Positions 9,831 to 20,545 are shown, counted from the first letter of the stretch. The stretch is 64,000 nucleotides of DNA from Rhynchopus sp. YZ270_cl-10 (GCA_964035575.1 OZ037888.1:62001-126000), one strand, 5' to 3'. Notes: generated from the letters alone by a model not told the origin. A program made the numbers and translations.

Positions 9831-11081
9831 AGAAACGCACGACGCAGTAGTGCAACGCTGATATGGATGCACCACAGCCAAGACTGTTGAGGGTTTTGTT
9901 GTCAAGCCAGTCGTTTTAGGGGGTTCAAAAAAGAGAGAGAAAGAAACGTTGCTAGAGATGATCTGCCCTTAGACGAATAATTCGTGGCTAAAAGGATGAA
10001 AAAATTGTTGAGATAAAATCCTTAGCCTCTCGAGGGGCGTGTGGGGAACATGGGGAAAGTGTGCTCATTTCAAAGAGTAAAATAGGTAGTTCTATTGCTG
10101 GCACCTACCGGATGAAAGCAATAAAACAACATTTTTTTTTTTGCCAACATTCGCAAAGAGAGAGAGGAGAAGGCTTGTGGGTGGCACCCATTAGGACGGC
10201 GAAGCTGTGTAGGGGGATTGCGCCCCCAACACAGGAAGGGCGGACAAAAAAGGGGGAAATGGGTTGGCTCTCTCTCGTTTGCTCTGGTTTTATGTTACCC
10301 TCCACGAAAAAAGCATTTTGTTTACTGTTCACTGCAACAAAGTGAATCCCAATGGTACCAACGCCCCTTAGGGGGAGCAGGTCTACGCTTCGAACAGCGA
10401 CGCTTGAAGGATGACGGGCCATCATGCTTCAAAGACGCGTCAGGTGAATGAAGCCTTTGGGAGGAGCAGGTGGCAGTCACAGTTAAGCTACAAGTATATT
10501 CTGTACTGCTCAGGTTTGCGACGATGCACTGGACATGGCCAAGTGCAAACAAGGGGAATGATGAAAGGAAAAAAGAAAAAAAAAAGTCAAACTAAAGTTT
10601 GTAACTCCGGCAGCTTGTTGGTTTTGCAACCGTGTTTGAAAAAGAAAAGAAAAGGTTGTTGAAAGGTGAATACGTCTCACGTGCATGCACATCTTTTCGA
10701 TAAGGGGGGGAAAAAAGGGCGACAAAAAAACTGAAAAATGACCAAAAACAAAGCACAAAGAACTGAAGGGTGGATGACACATCTTTAACCCACAAAACAA
10801 AACCAAAAAAACCCCCGCCCCCAAAAAAAGGTGAAGTTGATAGTGCAAAACGCCTCTGACGCAGGCACTAACACTCCGCGGGTTATCGAACCCCGGGGTG
10901 TTGCATTTGGGAGTCGCTGACAGGGAAACTGCAAGCAGACACACAGTTACTTCCCCATCCAACAAAATTTCCCCCCACCCTTCATCCCCTCTCCCCTACC
11001 CACTCCCCTCATTCCCAACACTCAAACATCAAGGGCCTCTATGCTCCTCAACCTTTTCCACCTTATCCTTCCCCTTTTCCT

Positions 11082-14000
11082 TCACTCCTCTAAGAAGAGA
11101 CTGCTTATCGGGAGACGCAGGTGTTCGCTTCTTTGCAGCATCCCTGCCACTCTTGATGCAATCGCATCATTCGCAGCCGCCTTCCGTTTGATCTCTGCCG
11201 CGTTCTTCTGAAAGAAGGCATCTCTGTATGCTTCACCCCATCCCCAGTCTGGGAGGAACGTACTGCCTTGCCCTTGCTGTCCGTAATCAGGTAGGTCTGA
11301 TGCACTGTCTTCAATGGAGAACCCCTCTTGCGACGGTTCCACTGCGCAGGGTAGTGGTGAGTGTGCACACTCATCCATATCCAGATGCACTGCCACCTCC
11401 GCATCCTCACCTGGCGTCTGAAAGCTTTGCTCCAAAGGGTTGACCGGCGCCACAGCGACACCACCAATGGTACTCTTCCCTGTAGACCCAAAATGGCTTT
11501 GTGGCACCATCAACTCCGGTGGCGCTCCCTGGATGGAGGGGAGTGGGGAGAAGCTGAGGCTGACCTGGCCTGGTTGGGAGAGTGGTGATTTTGGTCTGGG
11601 TGCGTTGTGTGGGGAGGTGCTCCCGGAGCGGCTGGGGCTGGGGCCTCCGTTTGCTGCCTCTGCAATGGCTGATTTGTCGGACACCTCGTAGACTACGATC
11701 TTGCGTTCTCCTTCGATGGTCCATTCGTCTACAGGGCGGGCAAGGGGAAGACCGTGCACTGCCGACGCAAGAAGCGGAGACCCCCCTGCAAGAAGCGACG
11801 CATGCAAGCAGAATGCACCCAAATCCATCGCACTGCGGGAAAGCAACACTGCGAGACACACTGCAGGCCCAACAGAGGTGACAAAACGCTGTCCACCTGC
11901 ACCAACGTTCCCCCAGAGGACCGGCCCCATGCAGAGACCAGCGTAGTACTGCACATCGAACCAGCCGCGGCGGTTGTTGTACAAAAGCGAGACAAAGCGG
12001 AAGGCGTTCTCCGCGTGCACGCCATGCGCAGAGTGCCCCTGCAGGGGTGTCCACCCAAAGGATATAGACGCCCCCAGAACAGTGATGATCTGACCTCCCG
12101 TACGATGTGTTGCATCAGAAACCGTAGACAGCCCCTCTCGCACCAAAGGTACAGGGTCCTCATGGTCAGTCAGAATACCGCCACCGAAGCGGAGCTCTAC
12201 GTGGCCAATAACTGCGGCCCGGAATTTTTGAAGTTTTTCCTTGAAACGCTCGTGCCCCTTTTCGATGCCTTTGTCGTGGGACATAAGCACGCAGCGGCGT
12301 TTGCCCTGGCTGCTCTCGGTGCTGACCTCTTCAATGCCAAATCGACGTTTCATTTCTGGGAACGACGCCTCGATTTGCGGTGCCCTCAACAGCAGTGTAG
12401 AGGGGATCAAGAAGAGCAGGCTGGTCTCCTCCTTCACGCCTTTCAGCTGTGCCCTGCCAAACTCAATGACACATGGATTGCCTACCGCAGGAAGGTCTCC
12501 GCCAACCTGGCTGAACGCACCTTCTGTGATGCACACAGCGCCTCCCACGCAGCTGGCTTCCAGGCGGGCAGCTTTGTTCACGGTGTTGCCGAAGAAGTCG
12601 CGTTTTCCGGTCAACACATTTGTTTCGATGTCGCATGCACCATAATCGATGCCTACACGAACGGTGAGGCCGCCCCAGGATCCGTCTTCAGAGCGTGAGC
12701 AGTAGTGCAGTGCGAGGAGGTCTTTTGGCCATTCGGCGGAGAGAAGCTCTTTTTGGATGGAGAGGCCGAAGTTGACAGCGTCGTGCACAGAGTCGAAGAC
12801 TACCATGAAGGCGTCGCCGAGGGTTTTGACCTCTGTGCCTTTGTAGGTGGCGATGCTGCTGCGGACGATCTGGTTGTGCATCTTGAGGGCACGGCGCATG
12901 CCGTCGGGGGAGGACTCCCAGATGGAGGTAGAGTTGTTGATGTCTGTGAACACCACTGCCGCAGAGACGGACTCGATGCAGACGCCGCCACCACGTTGCG
13001 ACACAGCGACCACAGGCTCGCCCTCGTCGATCATCGCCTTCGGAAGAAACTTCTTGTACTCCTTGAGGTTGTCTGCCATCTGCTGGAAGCTCCGTTGCAT
13101 CCACTGCACCTCCCAGATGAAGTTGCTTGTGGGGATGTTGTCCAAGCCTTCAAAACGCATCCACGAGACGTCCTCCATGCTAGACGCAAGACGGTGCAGT
13201 GGTCGCAACGCAAACGCAATGCCCACAAACAGAATCGCTGCAGACAATGCGCTGATCCCCAACGCAGCGACCAGCGCTGTGGTCGACGCTGTGTCCGCAT
13301 CACCCATAAGGTCGCAGTACGGCTGCGCAATGACTGCATAAATGACCAACCCCCCCGGCAGCGACACCGACGTAGTGACAATCACCTCCTCCCCATCGCG
13401 GGTCACCTGGTAGGACCCGATGTGCGCGATGGAGCCGTACTCCGACACAACAGAGTTGAAGATCGCGCGGATCCGCGAACCTGGCTTCGGGATTTCAAGA
13501 ACGTTGACGAGAGAGCTGGCTGGAATGCCTGTGTCTGCGGCAGACTCTTCGAGGGTAAGGGAGGAGGAGACGAGCTTGCCTTCTGCAGTGACCATCACGA
13601 TGATGGACTGTTGTGTGGGCTTGGCGGTTTGGAGGACCTTCGAGAAGGAGGAGAGGGAGAAGTCGACGCCGAGGACACCTGCGTAGGAGCCGTCCCTGCG
13701 CTGCATGCCCACGGAGCTGGTGATGCCGGGCACCTGAGCGACGGCAAAGAGGTAAGGTTGCGACCAGAGCAGTGTGTCGTTCTGCTTCACATACCACGGC
13801 CGAGACCGTGGGTCGTATGTCAACGTGATCGGGTCGTATCCGTCCTGGGTGAACTCCTGCGTCTCGTCGCTCCACCGCAGCCGGCCTCTCAACATCCGCA
13901 GTTTGTACTCCCCAGCAGGATCGTACCGTGTGGTGCAATGCTCGCTGGACGCATTCACACCGCATGTTAACCCACAGTCGATGTCCTCCTGAATATCAGT

Positions 14001-14702
14001 GTCCCCACAGTTTTCCTTCAGACAAGAGCCAGACCGGTCGTACCAAGGTGAGCAGACAGACCAGACCGGAGGGGGGTAGCGCAGTGGACCGCCAGAGTTG
14101 ACGAAAACGTTGACCGTATCGTCGATGCTCTCAGGTGGTGTGATGGAGAAGAACAGCCCGTCCTCTGTGCCGTAGTAGAGAAGGTGGATCGCAGGGATGA
14201 ACTTCCCTGTCGCACGCAGCATGTTGTACACATAGCTGAAGGGGTGGTCTGCGGGGTCCGCATCGGTGGGGTCGAAGTGCCCAGAGCGTGCCTGCAACGC
14301 CATGGCGCGGATGACGCCTTGGCCTGCACTCAAATCGCTTTCAACGGTTTTGACGATAAAGGCGGTGGCTTTCAGGATTTTGTTTGCCTTTTCGTGGATG
14401 ACCTCTCTCGAGGTGGCGTAGGTGACACCCCAGGTGACGGTGCCGACAGCCAGGACGATAACCCAGACAGAGGCAACGAGGATCACAGGGAGGCGCAGGC
14501 TCTTGCTTGAGACCGCACACCCTAGGGTCACCACCAGCGCAATGCCGGTGACGCAGGCAACAACTGTGACAAGTGCTAGCTGGTCCGCCTGCAAAGAATT
14601 GTCAAAAGCCAGCTCCTCAGCCGCCCCCACCCCCACCACCTGCATTGCAAGCACTGCAATGCAGATTAGGAGGGCATAGTATTGTTCCATCAACGGTGCC
14701 AT
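11082..14702 (-). CDS. Receptor-type adenylate cyclase with Cache sensor domain
   Basis: The protein has 1206 residues and starts at the ATG at 14702. Three hydrophobic segments lie in the first 100 residues. They are followed by a large extracytoplasmic Cache-like sensor (about 110-460; YDPRSRPWYVKQND, then the GVLGVDFSL strand), a further membrane span (about 490-515) and a HAMP-like linker. A class III cyclase domain follows at about 600-790: metal-site Asp in VVFTDINNST, Lys and Asp in VKTLGDAFMVVF, GIDYG, and NTVNKAARLE with transition-state Asn/Arg. The Lys points to ATP as substrate. A second cyclase-like region (about 850-1030) lacks the metal motifs and looks degenerate. The protein probably converts an external ligand signal into cAMP at the plasma membrane. 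The ligand is unknown. Confidence 0.88.
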   Translation of the reverse strand: MAPLMEQYYALLICIAVLAMQVVGVGAAEELAFDNSLQADQLALVTVVACVTGIALVVTLGCAVSSKSLRLPVILVASVWVIVLAVGTVTWGVTYATSREVIHEKANKILKATAFIVKTVESDLSAGQGVIRAMALQARSGHFDPTDADPADHPFSYVYNMLRATGKFIPAIHLLYYGTEDGLFFSITPPESIDDTVNVFVNSGGPLRYPPPVWSVCSPWYDRSGSCLKENCGDTDIQEDIDCGLTCGVNASSEHCTTRYDPAGEYKLRMLRGRLRWSDETQEFTQDGYDPITLTYDPRSRPWYVKQNDTLLWSQPYLFAVAQVPGITSSVGMQRRDGSYAGVLGVDFSLSSFSKVLQTAKPTQQSIIVMVTAEGKLVSSSLTLEESAADTGIPASSLVNVLEIPKPGSRIRAIFNSVVSEYGSIAHIGSYQVTRDGEEVIVTTSVSLPGGLVIYAVIAQPYCDLMGDADTASTTALVAALGISALSAAILFVGIAFALRPLHRLASSMEDVSWMRFEGLDNIPTSNFIWEVQWMQRSFQQMADNLKEYKKFLPKAMIDEGEPVVAVSQRGGGVCIESVSAAVVFTDINNSTSIWESSPDGMRRALKMHNQIVRSSIATYKGTEVKTLGDAFMVVFDSVHDAVNFGLSIQKELLSAEWPKDLLALHYCSRSEDGSWGGLTVRVGIDYGACDIETNVLTGKRDFFGNTVNKAARLEASCVGGAVCITEGAFSQVGGDLPAVGNPCVIEFGRAQLKGVKEETSLLFLIPSTLLLRAPQIEASFPEMKRRFGIEEVSTESSQGKRRCVLMSHDKGIEKGHERFKEKLQKFRAAVIGHVELRFGGGILTDHEDPVPLVREGLSTVSDATHRTGGQIITVLGASISFGWTPLQGHSAHGVHAENAFRFVSLLYNNRRGWFDVQYYAGLCMGPVLWGNVGAGGQRFVTSVGPAVCLAVLLSRSAMDLGAFCLHASLLAGGSPLLASAVHGLPLARPVDEWTIEGERKIVVYEVSDKSAIAEAANGGPSPSRSGSTSPHNAPRPKSPLSQPGQVSLSFSPLPSIQGAPPELMVPQSHFGSTGKSTIGGVAVAPVNPLEQSFQTPGEDAEVAVHLDMDECAHSPLPCAVEPSQEGFSIEDSASDLPDYGQQGQGSTFLPDWGWGEAYRDAFFQKNAAEIKRKAAANDAIASRVAGMLQRSEHLRLPISSLFLEE

Positions 14703-14877
14703 TATTGGCACCGTTTCTTTTCTTTTTTCGGTGTCTGTTGTGTTGAGGGGCGTGGGTAGGTGGTGGGTAGGTGGGTGGAGGAGAAGAAAGAAAGGCAAAT
14801 GATTGAGGCGGGGTTCTTATCGTTGTGTGGTGTGTGACCGCTTCAGCAGAAGCTCGGTTGTTTTTGGGGAGGGGGTG

Positions 14878-14911
14878 AGTGGTGGTGGTGGTGGTGGTGG
14901 TGGTGGTGGTG
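14878..14911. repeat. GGT trinucleotide tract
   Basis: About eleven GGT units (sense ACC) lie in the 5' flank of the cyclase gene. Similar tracts occur near 4014-4049 and 62814-62832. No function is inferred. Confidence 0.8.
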
Positions 14912-15110
14912 GCGCAAAAAGGGGGAAACGTTTGCGTTTTGGGGGAATTTCTAACATGATGCTGAAAAAAGCACCAATAATAAACTTGACTGGAAAATAC
15001 ACCAGCCCGCTCCGACCGGGTTGTACCGGGGTGAGCCCAACCATGCAGTCCTCCATCCATTTCGTGGTTTTCATAAAAGAAAAGTTGAATGCATACACAA
15101 ATCTTTTTTA

Positions 15111-15152
15111 CAAAAAAGTTATCATGAACCTACGCCTTTCGTAGTCACCTTC
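15111..15152 (-). repeat. Short hairpin element, copy 3
   Basis: On the sense strand AAGGTGA is followed by stem CTACG/CGTAG with loop AAAGG, then GTTCATGATAACTTTTTT. Compared with the CTAAGC/GCTTAG stem of other copies, both sides have changed together. Confidence 0.7.
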
Positions 15153-15838
15153 AAAAAAGTTGAACAGTGTACCTAAAAAAGACAGGGTTCTTTGCACAGC
15201 GCGGCTACCCTCCCTATTAAGGCTAGGATGCTACGGCGGCACCACCCCTGAGAGGCAGCATCAGCTGACCCCTCCTCCTCCTGGGTGTATCCCTTCATTG
15301 TCGAGAAGTCAAAAAAAAAAAATAGCCTTCGTGTTCTTCCCTTCCCCTCTCCCTTCGTGGTTTAGTTTTTTTTTTTTTTTCGTTCTTTTGAAAATATACA
15401 TAGCATATGGCACGCCCACGTGCTCGCTGTGAGAAAACAGTGTACCTCTCTCCTCAAGCTGCCTCCACCTCACGCACTGGCCGCCTTTGTCATGCTCTCA
15501 ACCTCCTCCGCAAAGTTTGTCGCCTTAACCTCAATGCCTTCACCGCAGCGCCACAGCAGAGTGGACACCACCTATGCGATTGTGTGATGAGTTGGGGGGT
15601 GCCTTATATTGGTAGAGTATTTACTTTTGAAAAATTCTCAAAAAAAGAATACAATGTCGATATCTTCACACAGGAAAATGGGAAATGAAATAGGGGGAGA
15701 GTTTGTTAGTTGTACGCTTCCACTTTTCAGATGTCAAGAAAAAGTCAAGAAAAATTGGGTATTGAACACAGTCTGCCCAAACTACCATGTATGTGATGTC
15801 AAGGGAAAAAAACCCCCCCGAAAAAAGGAAAAAAAAAA
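15153..15838. other. Noncoding spacer
   Basis: No gene is seen between the EF-Ts stop codon and the hairpin element. The spacer is homopolymer rich. A small plus-strand frame at 15407-15688 shows no domain. Confidence 0.4.
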
Positions 15839-16633
15839 TTACAATACCTCAACCTTCTTGCACCCTGCCTCCTTTGCCTTGCCTTTGAGGTACCCCCCTA
15901 CGGTGCGCTCCGTTTGCATGAACTTCTGCTCACGCAGGGGAATGCCCCCATCCTCTGAGAGGCTCTCTGCCACGACGTGCTGTGCGACTTGGGTGGCGGC
16001 TGTGCCCAGCGCCTCTGGGGTGGCGGGTGGGAGCAGCGGCTTCAGGGACACAACAGCGACAGTCACACCTGCTGTGGGGAGGTCCGCCGCCTTGTTGTGC
16101 ACGTAGGCACGGACCACGCCGTTCTCTGCGGTGGGGAAGTACTGTGCACGCCGGAGCACAATGTTCTCTCCTGTCGTGGAGATGGCTGTGGTGATCGCAG
16201 CTGTCACGGCAGCGTTGTTGTTGAGCGACTCAGCAGTGAAGTCGTCCTCAGAGGTGGTCGTCTGCTCCAGGTCGGAGATGACAGCCTGCATCCCGCGGAT
16301 GAGGTCTTTGAAGCCGTCTGTCTTCGCAACAAAGTCACTCTCAGAGTTGAGCTCCACCACGCACGCACCCTTCGCCCCAGCCACATACGCAACCAGCCCA
16401 GAGGCAGCCACCCGACCCCTCTTCTTATCCGCCTTCGCAATCCCCTTCGCCTCCAGCCACTTCAGCGCACCCTCCAGGTCACCATCACTCGCCTCCACCG
16501 CCTTCTTGCAGTCCATCAACCCAGCGCTGGTTTGCTGGCGGATCTCCTTGATGACCGACATCGTCGATGATGCACAACGCACAGGCCTGCGAAGCGCATG
16601 GCTGCATGCTCTCAAAGGACGTGCGGACAACAT
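15839..16633 (-). CDS. TSFM: Mitochondrial elongation factor Ts
   Basis: This 264-residue protein starts at the ATG at 16633. The first 25 residues (MLSARPLRACSHALRRPVRCASS) form a typical mitochondrial presequence. The UBA-like N-domain has IKEIRQQTSAGLMDCKKAVE and the core has the signature ESDFVAKTDGFKDL, equivalent to the bacterial TDFV motif that contacts EF-Tu. The C-terminal dimerisation region ends KEAGCKKVEVL. EF-Ts exchanges GDP for GTP on mitochondrial EF-Tu. Length and order agree with bacterial and mitochondrial homologues. A pyrimidine tract ending CCCCCCTTTAG precedes the start on the sense strand. Confidence 0.95.
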   Translation of the reverse strand: MLSARPLRACSHALRRPVRCASSTMSVIKEIRQQTSAGLMDCKKAVEASDGDLEGALKWLEAKGIAKADKKRGRVAASGLVAYVAGAKGACVVELNSESDFVAKTDGFKDLIRGMQAVISDLEQTTTSEDDFTAESLNNNAAVTAAITTAISTTGENIVLRRAQYFPTAENGVVRAYVHNKAADLPTAGVTVAVVSLKPLLPPATPEALGTAATQVAQHVVAESLSEDGGIPLREQKFMQTERTVGGYLKGKAKEAGCKKVEVL

Positions 16634-18028
16634 CTCTTTTGTGTGGTGGTCCTAAAGGGGGGTGGTGGTGATGGTGATAGGCGTAGTGGTCTCATAAGAA
16701 ACGAAGGAGCGAAGAGTTCTGTATTGAAGATGCGTTGAATACGCAGCTGTACTGGAAGGTAATGAAATAAGATGAAAAAGCAGGGGTGGGTGTGAGGAAG
16801 AGGAGGACGTTTTTTTCTTTGCCAGTCACAGTATACACGGCATCATCAAAGAAAGAGAAACAAAAAAATGAAAACGAAAAGAAAGCAATAATTTGTTGGC
16901 AAAAATGCTTTGTCTGGAGCACAACATCAGAACTTGTGTTGTGCGGTTCCAAACGAAACCAAAAAGAACATAAATAATAAAAAATCAAGAAAAACAAAAA
17001 GGGTGTGGAGCGGAGGGGAGGGGGAGGGGAAAGGGTGATGTGATAAAATCGAGCAGAAACGTGCTGCCCCTGTGCAGTGTTATGTCACAGGGCACAGCAC
17101 GAATACGGTTTATTTCTGTGCGAACAGGTTCGCCTCCATGTGTTTCAGTGTCCTCTGTCCGCAAGGTGCGTGCAAATTGGTTGTGTTCTCTCCCCCACCA
17201 ACCCGAACCATTTGACTCTCCGCTGCCCCCCCCTCCACTTCCGAGAGGGGAAGACGTTGTGGGTGGTCAGAAGGGTGGGTGGGTGGGTGAGGGAGAAGAA
17301 CACCGACACACATCCACACGGACGCAAAAAAAACAAAAGAGGCACCGAACACAGCATAGCTTTTGAAAAAAAAGGGGGAGGGGGAATCATAAAAGGAAAA
17401 AGACCCCACACAACACAAACTGCCACAGCAACACAAAGGAAAAGGGGGCTTTTCCCTTTTTTTGCTTGCGCCAGCCGTGCATTGTGTTTTTTTTGCAAGG
17501 GGGCACAGTTATTAATGGTATAGGTAGAGGAAGGAAAACATATGCCGGCACAACAGTGAAGAGAAGAGAAGAGGAAGGACTGTGTGTGCCGGTAAAGAAA
17601 AGACATCTGTTATCATAAAAAGAAGGGCGGTAAGAAAGCGGCACACAAGTGGTGGTGTAGTGCTGCTGACTTGCCCACATGGCATAGATACGAAAGAAAG
17701 AAGAAACAATCAATAACCAATAATCAGTGGTGAAGCAGGATAATGGCAAACGCAAAAACAATGGCGTCTCGGGAGCAGGGTAAAAAAAAAGAAGAAGCGG
17801 GTAGTGCATAGGGTGCGATCTCTTTCACACCCCACACACAGACACACACGCCTGCACGTGAAGAAGGACACACCAGAGTTCCGCTGTTGCCAACCCACAG
17901 TCACCACATATAAACATTAACATCAAAACAAAACAAAACAAAAAAAGTCATGGAAAACACACAACCCCACCACAAGAACAACACAGACATACGGATACGA
18001 ACCATACAGTGGTTTATAAAGCTTAGGT
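16634..18028. other. Noncoding interval
   Basis: No gene or clear repeat is seen. The sequence is purine-rich on the plus strand, with A homopolymers, and on the sense strand has long C/T-rich runs. Open frames on both strands look like low-complexity translation. Confidence 0.5.
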
Positions 18029-19468
18029 TTAGTTCCACCCGCTCGTCCACGTCGCCCCCCACAGCTTTGTGTAGCCCGTGCCACCGTTTGCAATGCGCAT
18101 GGTCTGCATGTAGCCGGTGCCAGTCTTGTACATAAGGACGTGTCCGGTGGAGCCGATGTAGAAGGGGGTGATGTGTGTCCACGGCTTCGACCACGTCGAC
18201 GAGTACGTTGTCGTCACACCTGTGGCGCCGTACTTCAGGATCTTTGCCGTGCCAGTCTCCTGCTTGTACGCCAGCATGTACGACAGCCCGCCCACGTTGA
18301 AGTCAACCATGTGCGTCCACCCGCCTGTCCACGTCGCCGTCCACACAAGCTGCGTCGACACAGACCCCCACGCAAAGGACACGGAGACCGTCTTCACATC
18401 ACCGCTTCCGCCCCTGTACAGCAGCAGGTACTGCACACCGCTCTTCCAGTACGGCATCAGCACAGTGCGGCCGCGCACCCAGTTCGACGCGTGCAGGTTC
18501 GTTGTGTACACGTTCCCGGCGTTGACACGCTCCCAGTTCGCATGCCCGTGCAGGCTGCTGTACACAAGCAGGTACGCAGTGTTCCCGTTCTGGAACGGCA
18601 CAATGTGGGTCCAGCCTGTGCCCCAGGTCCCAGTCACAACGTTCGAGTACCCGGCACCCCCTGCCGTGAGGCGGATGAAGTTGACGAACCCCGTGCGTGC
18701 CTTGTACAGCACCGCGTACTGCACCCCGGACACCTTGTACGCCTCCATGTGCGTGTACTGCAGCGACCACGTGCTCGAGTACCGTGTCGTCGTCCCCTTC
18801 CCGTCCGAGTCCACCTCCACAATCTTGACAGACCCGCTCTGCGGCTTGTAGATGAGCATGAAGTCCCTCGTCCCCTCAGACCACGCCATGAAGCGCTCGC
18901 CCCCGCAGTTGTTGCTCAGGAGCAGCTCCGTCGCCCCGAAGTTCCCCCCGTGCACAGACGAGTACACACCGTTGTACGTGTGGCGCATGTTGTCGTAGCT
19001 CCCGCTGTCGCTGTCGAGCCCCTCCTGGTTCGTGTGGATGTGCGGGCCGTTGCTGTTCCCGGTCGTCCCGGTGATCCCAATCACCTCGCCCTGTGCAACA
19101 CGCTCGTTCAGCAGGTGCGACACCGAGTCGCGCATGTGTGTGTAGTACGTCTTCCACCCGTTGTCGTGGTCGATGCGCAGGCGTCTCGCCCCGTGGTGCT
19201 TCGAGTCGGGCGAGTTCACTGTGTACGCCTGCACAACCGTGCCCCCGGCAGCCGCACGCACGAAGTTCCCCTCGTCCTGCACGGTTGACCCTGCCCCCAC
19301 GTCCCACTGGTTCAGGTCCAGGCTGTTCCCGTGTCCGTCGTACGACGCTGCACGCCACATCTGTGCGCAGCTTGTTGGCGTCTGGAAGAAGGGGCGTGTT
19401 TGGTAGGTCCCCGCCTCGGCAGTGTTCTGGGTGCACAGCAGCACCAGCAGCACAAAGACGCCCCGCAT
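18029..19468 (-). CDS. Secreted M23-family peptidase with six-repeat lectin-like tail
   Basis: The protein has 479 residues. A signal peptide (MRGVFVLLVLLCTQNTAEA) is followed by an M23/LytM-like metallopeptidase core at about 40-165: a first His/Asp pair in DGHGNSLD, YYTHM, and GNSNGPHIH giving the HxH zinc site. The spacing of the first motif (H-x4-D) is one residue longer than the usual H-x3-D. Residues about 195-479 comprise six repeats of about 45 residues with WTHM-x-F and LLYK-x-x-TG motifs, probably a beta-propeller or sugar-binding tail. M23 enzymes cut peptide cross-bridges of bacterial peptidoglycan, so a role in digesting prey bacteria or in defence is likely. The architecture is bacteria-like and the gene is GC-rich, which suggests transfer from bacteria. 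Confidence 0.82.
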   Translation of the reverse strand: MRGVFVLLVLLCTQNTAEAGTYQTRPFFQTPTSCAQMWRAASYDGHGNSLDLNQWDVGAGSTVQDEGNFVRAAAGGTVVQAYTVNSPDSKHHGARRLRIDHDNGWKTYYTHMRDSVSHLLNERVAQGEVIGITGTTGNSNGPHIHTNQEGLDSDSGSYDNMRHTYNGVYSSVHGGNFGATELLLSNNCGGERFMAWSEGTRDFMLIYKPQSGSVKIVEVDSDGKGTTTRYSSTWSLQYTHMEAYKVSGVQYAVLYKARTGFVNFIRLTAGGAGYSNVVTGTWGTGWTHIVPFQNGNTAYLLVYSSLHGHANWERVNAGNVYTTNLHASNWVRGRTVLMPYWKSGVQYLLLYRGGSGDVKTVSVSFAWGSVSTQLVWTATWTGGWTHMVDFNVGGLSYMLAYKQETGTAKILKYGATGVTTTYSSTWSKPWTHITPFYIGSTGHVLMYKTGTGYMQTMRIANGGTGYTKLWGATWTSGWN

Positions 19469-19849
19469 GGTTGACTTTACTGTGTTCTTTTAACCTAATG
19501 GGAGTGGGAGGGGGATGAGAAGGTGAAGATAATTGTTTCCCATAGGATAGGATCTTGTCCACTGCTGTGGAGGGACAACGGTGTCAGGTTCATCCACTCT
19601 GCTTCCAACGACTCGCCACTTGTGAAAAGTGCCAAGCGTCAACTATAAGTTAAAAGCTATACGTCTTTTTTTCTTCGCAAACTCTACCGCAAACAAAAAG
19701 ACATGATACTGCCTTTATCGATAACATACACGCACACCAAAGCTGAGAATGCACGCCTTTGTTTTGGGGCTAGGATACTTTTTTTCTGAGCACACACACA
19801 CAACACAGCACCCTCACCAACCCACCTCTGAGGGCACCCAAGAGAAGAA

Positions 19850-20545
19850 TCACCTTGCAGGACATATCGTCCTCCCCTCTTTCACGACGTAGCCCGGCGG
19901 CGGGTCGCACCCCTGCCGCACGACTGAGGTCTTCAGCATCCCCCGCACCGCCCTTTGCCCTGTCTCGCAGTTGTGCAGGGCCATCACGTAGGGCAACTCT
20001 TCCGCGGGTACGGGTACTGGGGTGAGCTCCAACCTCTTCCGCATCTCTGTGTTGGGCAGACCGTCCGATACAGGCGCGTACACGAAGTAGCTTACGTCTG
20101 CGACTGGGTATCCCAGCGCCTGCAGCAATGAGAGCAACGAGCGAGCTGCGTCTTGCGCCTTCTGCACGGTGCCTACATTGATGAAAGGGTCGCAGGCAAC
20201 CACCAGCCAGCAGCGCAGCGTGTCGTTCGTGAAGACCAACGTTTCGTGGACAGTCAGACCGTCACCAGACTCTACGTTGACACGCTTGAAGTAGTGCAGA
20301 CAGCAGAACCAATCGTTCTCAAGCGCATCAATGCACGCACGCTTTACACGGTACACAGAGACAACATCCTCATCGCGTGTCGTATCCGCTGCTACTGCTG
20401 ACACCTTCCGCTTGACAAGTCCGTGCAGCTGCTCTGCTCCAAAGAGCCGAAGTTGGAGAAGACGCACAGTAGCACAACAGCCCCCCATGTTGATCACCTC
20501 AAGCACGTCATCTGCTTCGTCTTCAAATTGTTCGATTGGTTTCAT
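19850..20545 (-). CDS. Unknown 231-residue protein
   Basis: I do not recognise a family. The frame starts at the ATG at 20545 and has an even, globular composition with a GC-rich third position like its neighbours. It has an acidic N-terminus (FEDEADDVLEVINMGGCC), a Cys/Trp-containing middle (DWFCCLHYFKRVNVESGDG) and a Pro-rich end (PPPGYVVKEGRTICPAR). No signal peptide, membrane segment or coiled coil is seen. A coding assignment rests on length, base composition and strand. Confidence 0.65.
   Translation of the reverse strand: MKPIEQFEDEADDVLEVINMGGCCATVRLLQLRLFGAEQLHGLVKRKVSAVAADTTRDEDVVSVYRVKRACIDALENDWFCCLHYFKRVNVESGDGLTVHETLVFTNDTLRCWLVVACDPFINVGTVQKAQDAARSLLSLLQALGYPVADVSYFVYAPVSDGLPNTEMRKRLELTPVPVPAEELPYVMALHNCETGQRAVRGMLKTSVVRQGCDPPPGYVVKEGRTICPAR

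Larger units (their letters stand above)
7503..11081. other. Long noncoding interval with hairpin repeats
   Basis: No minus-strand gene is evident over 3.6 kb. A 103-codon plus-strand frame at 7958-8269 has moderately protein-like composition but no domain and would be the only plus-strand gene, so it is not called. The interval contains short interspersed hairpin repeats (9727-9830, about 10651-10700, and a weaker relative at about 10835-10890), a poly-G run near 7591 and A/T homopolymers. Confidence 0.5.

Noticed and set aside
10870-10910. tRNA T-arm-like GGGTTCGATAACCC on the minus strand
   Set aside because: The loop length is wrong for a B box, and no D-arm, anticodon arm or matching acceptor stem is found upstream; it folds as a simple hairpin.
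12705-13970. Long plus-strand open frame opposite the cyclase
   Set aside because: Shadow frame of the adenylate cyclase; no domain and His/Arg-rich composition typical of antisense translation.
14703-14798. Upstream extensions of several genes (cyclase, ART, WD40, helicase)
   Set aside because: These longer frames begin at non-ATG codons or run through the pyrimidine tract before the acceptor, so the first suitable ATG downstream was used.
18140-19288. Plus-strand open frame opposite the M23 peptidase
   Set aside because: Arg/Pro/His-rich antisense translation of a GC-rich gene without any recognisable motif.
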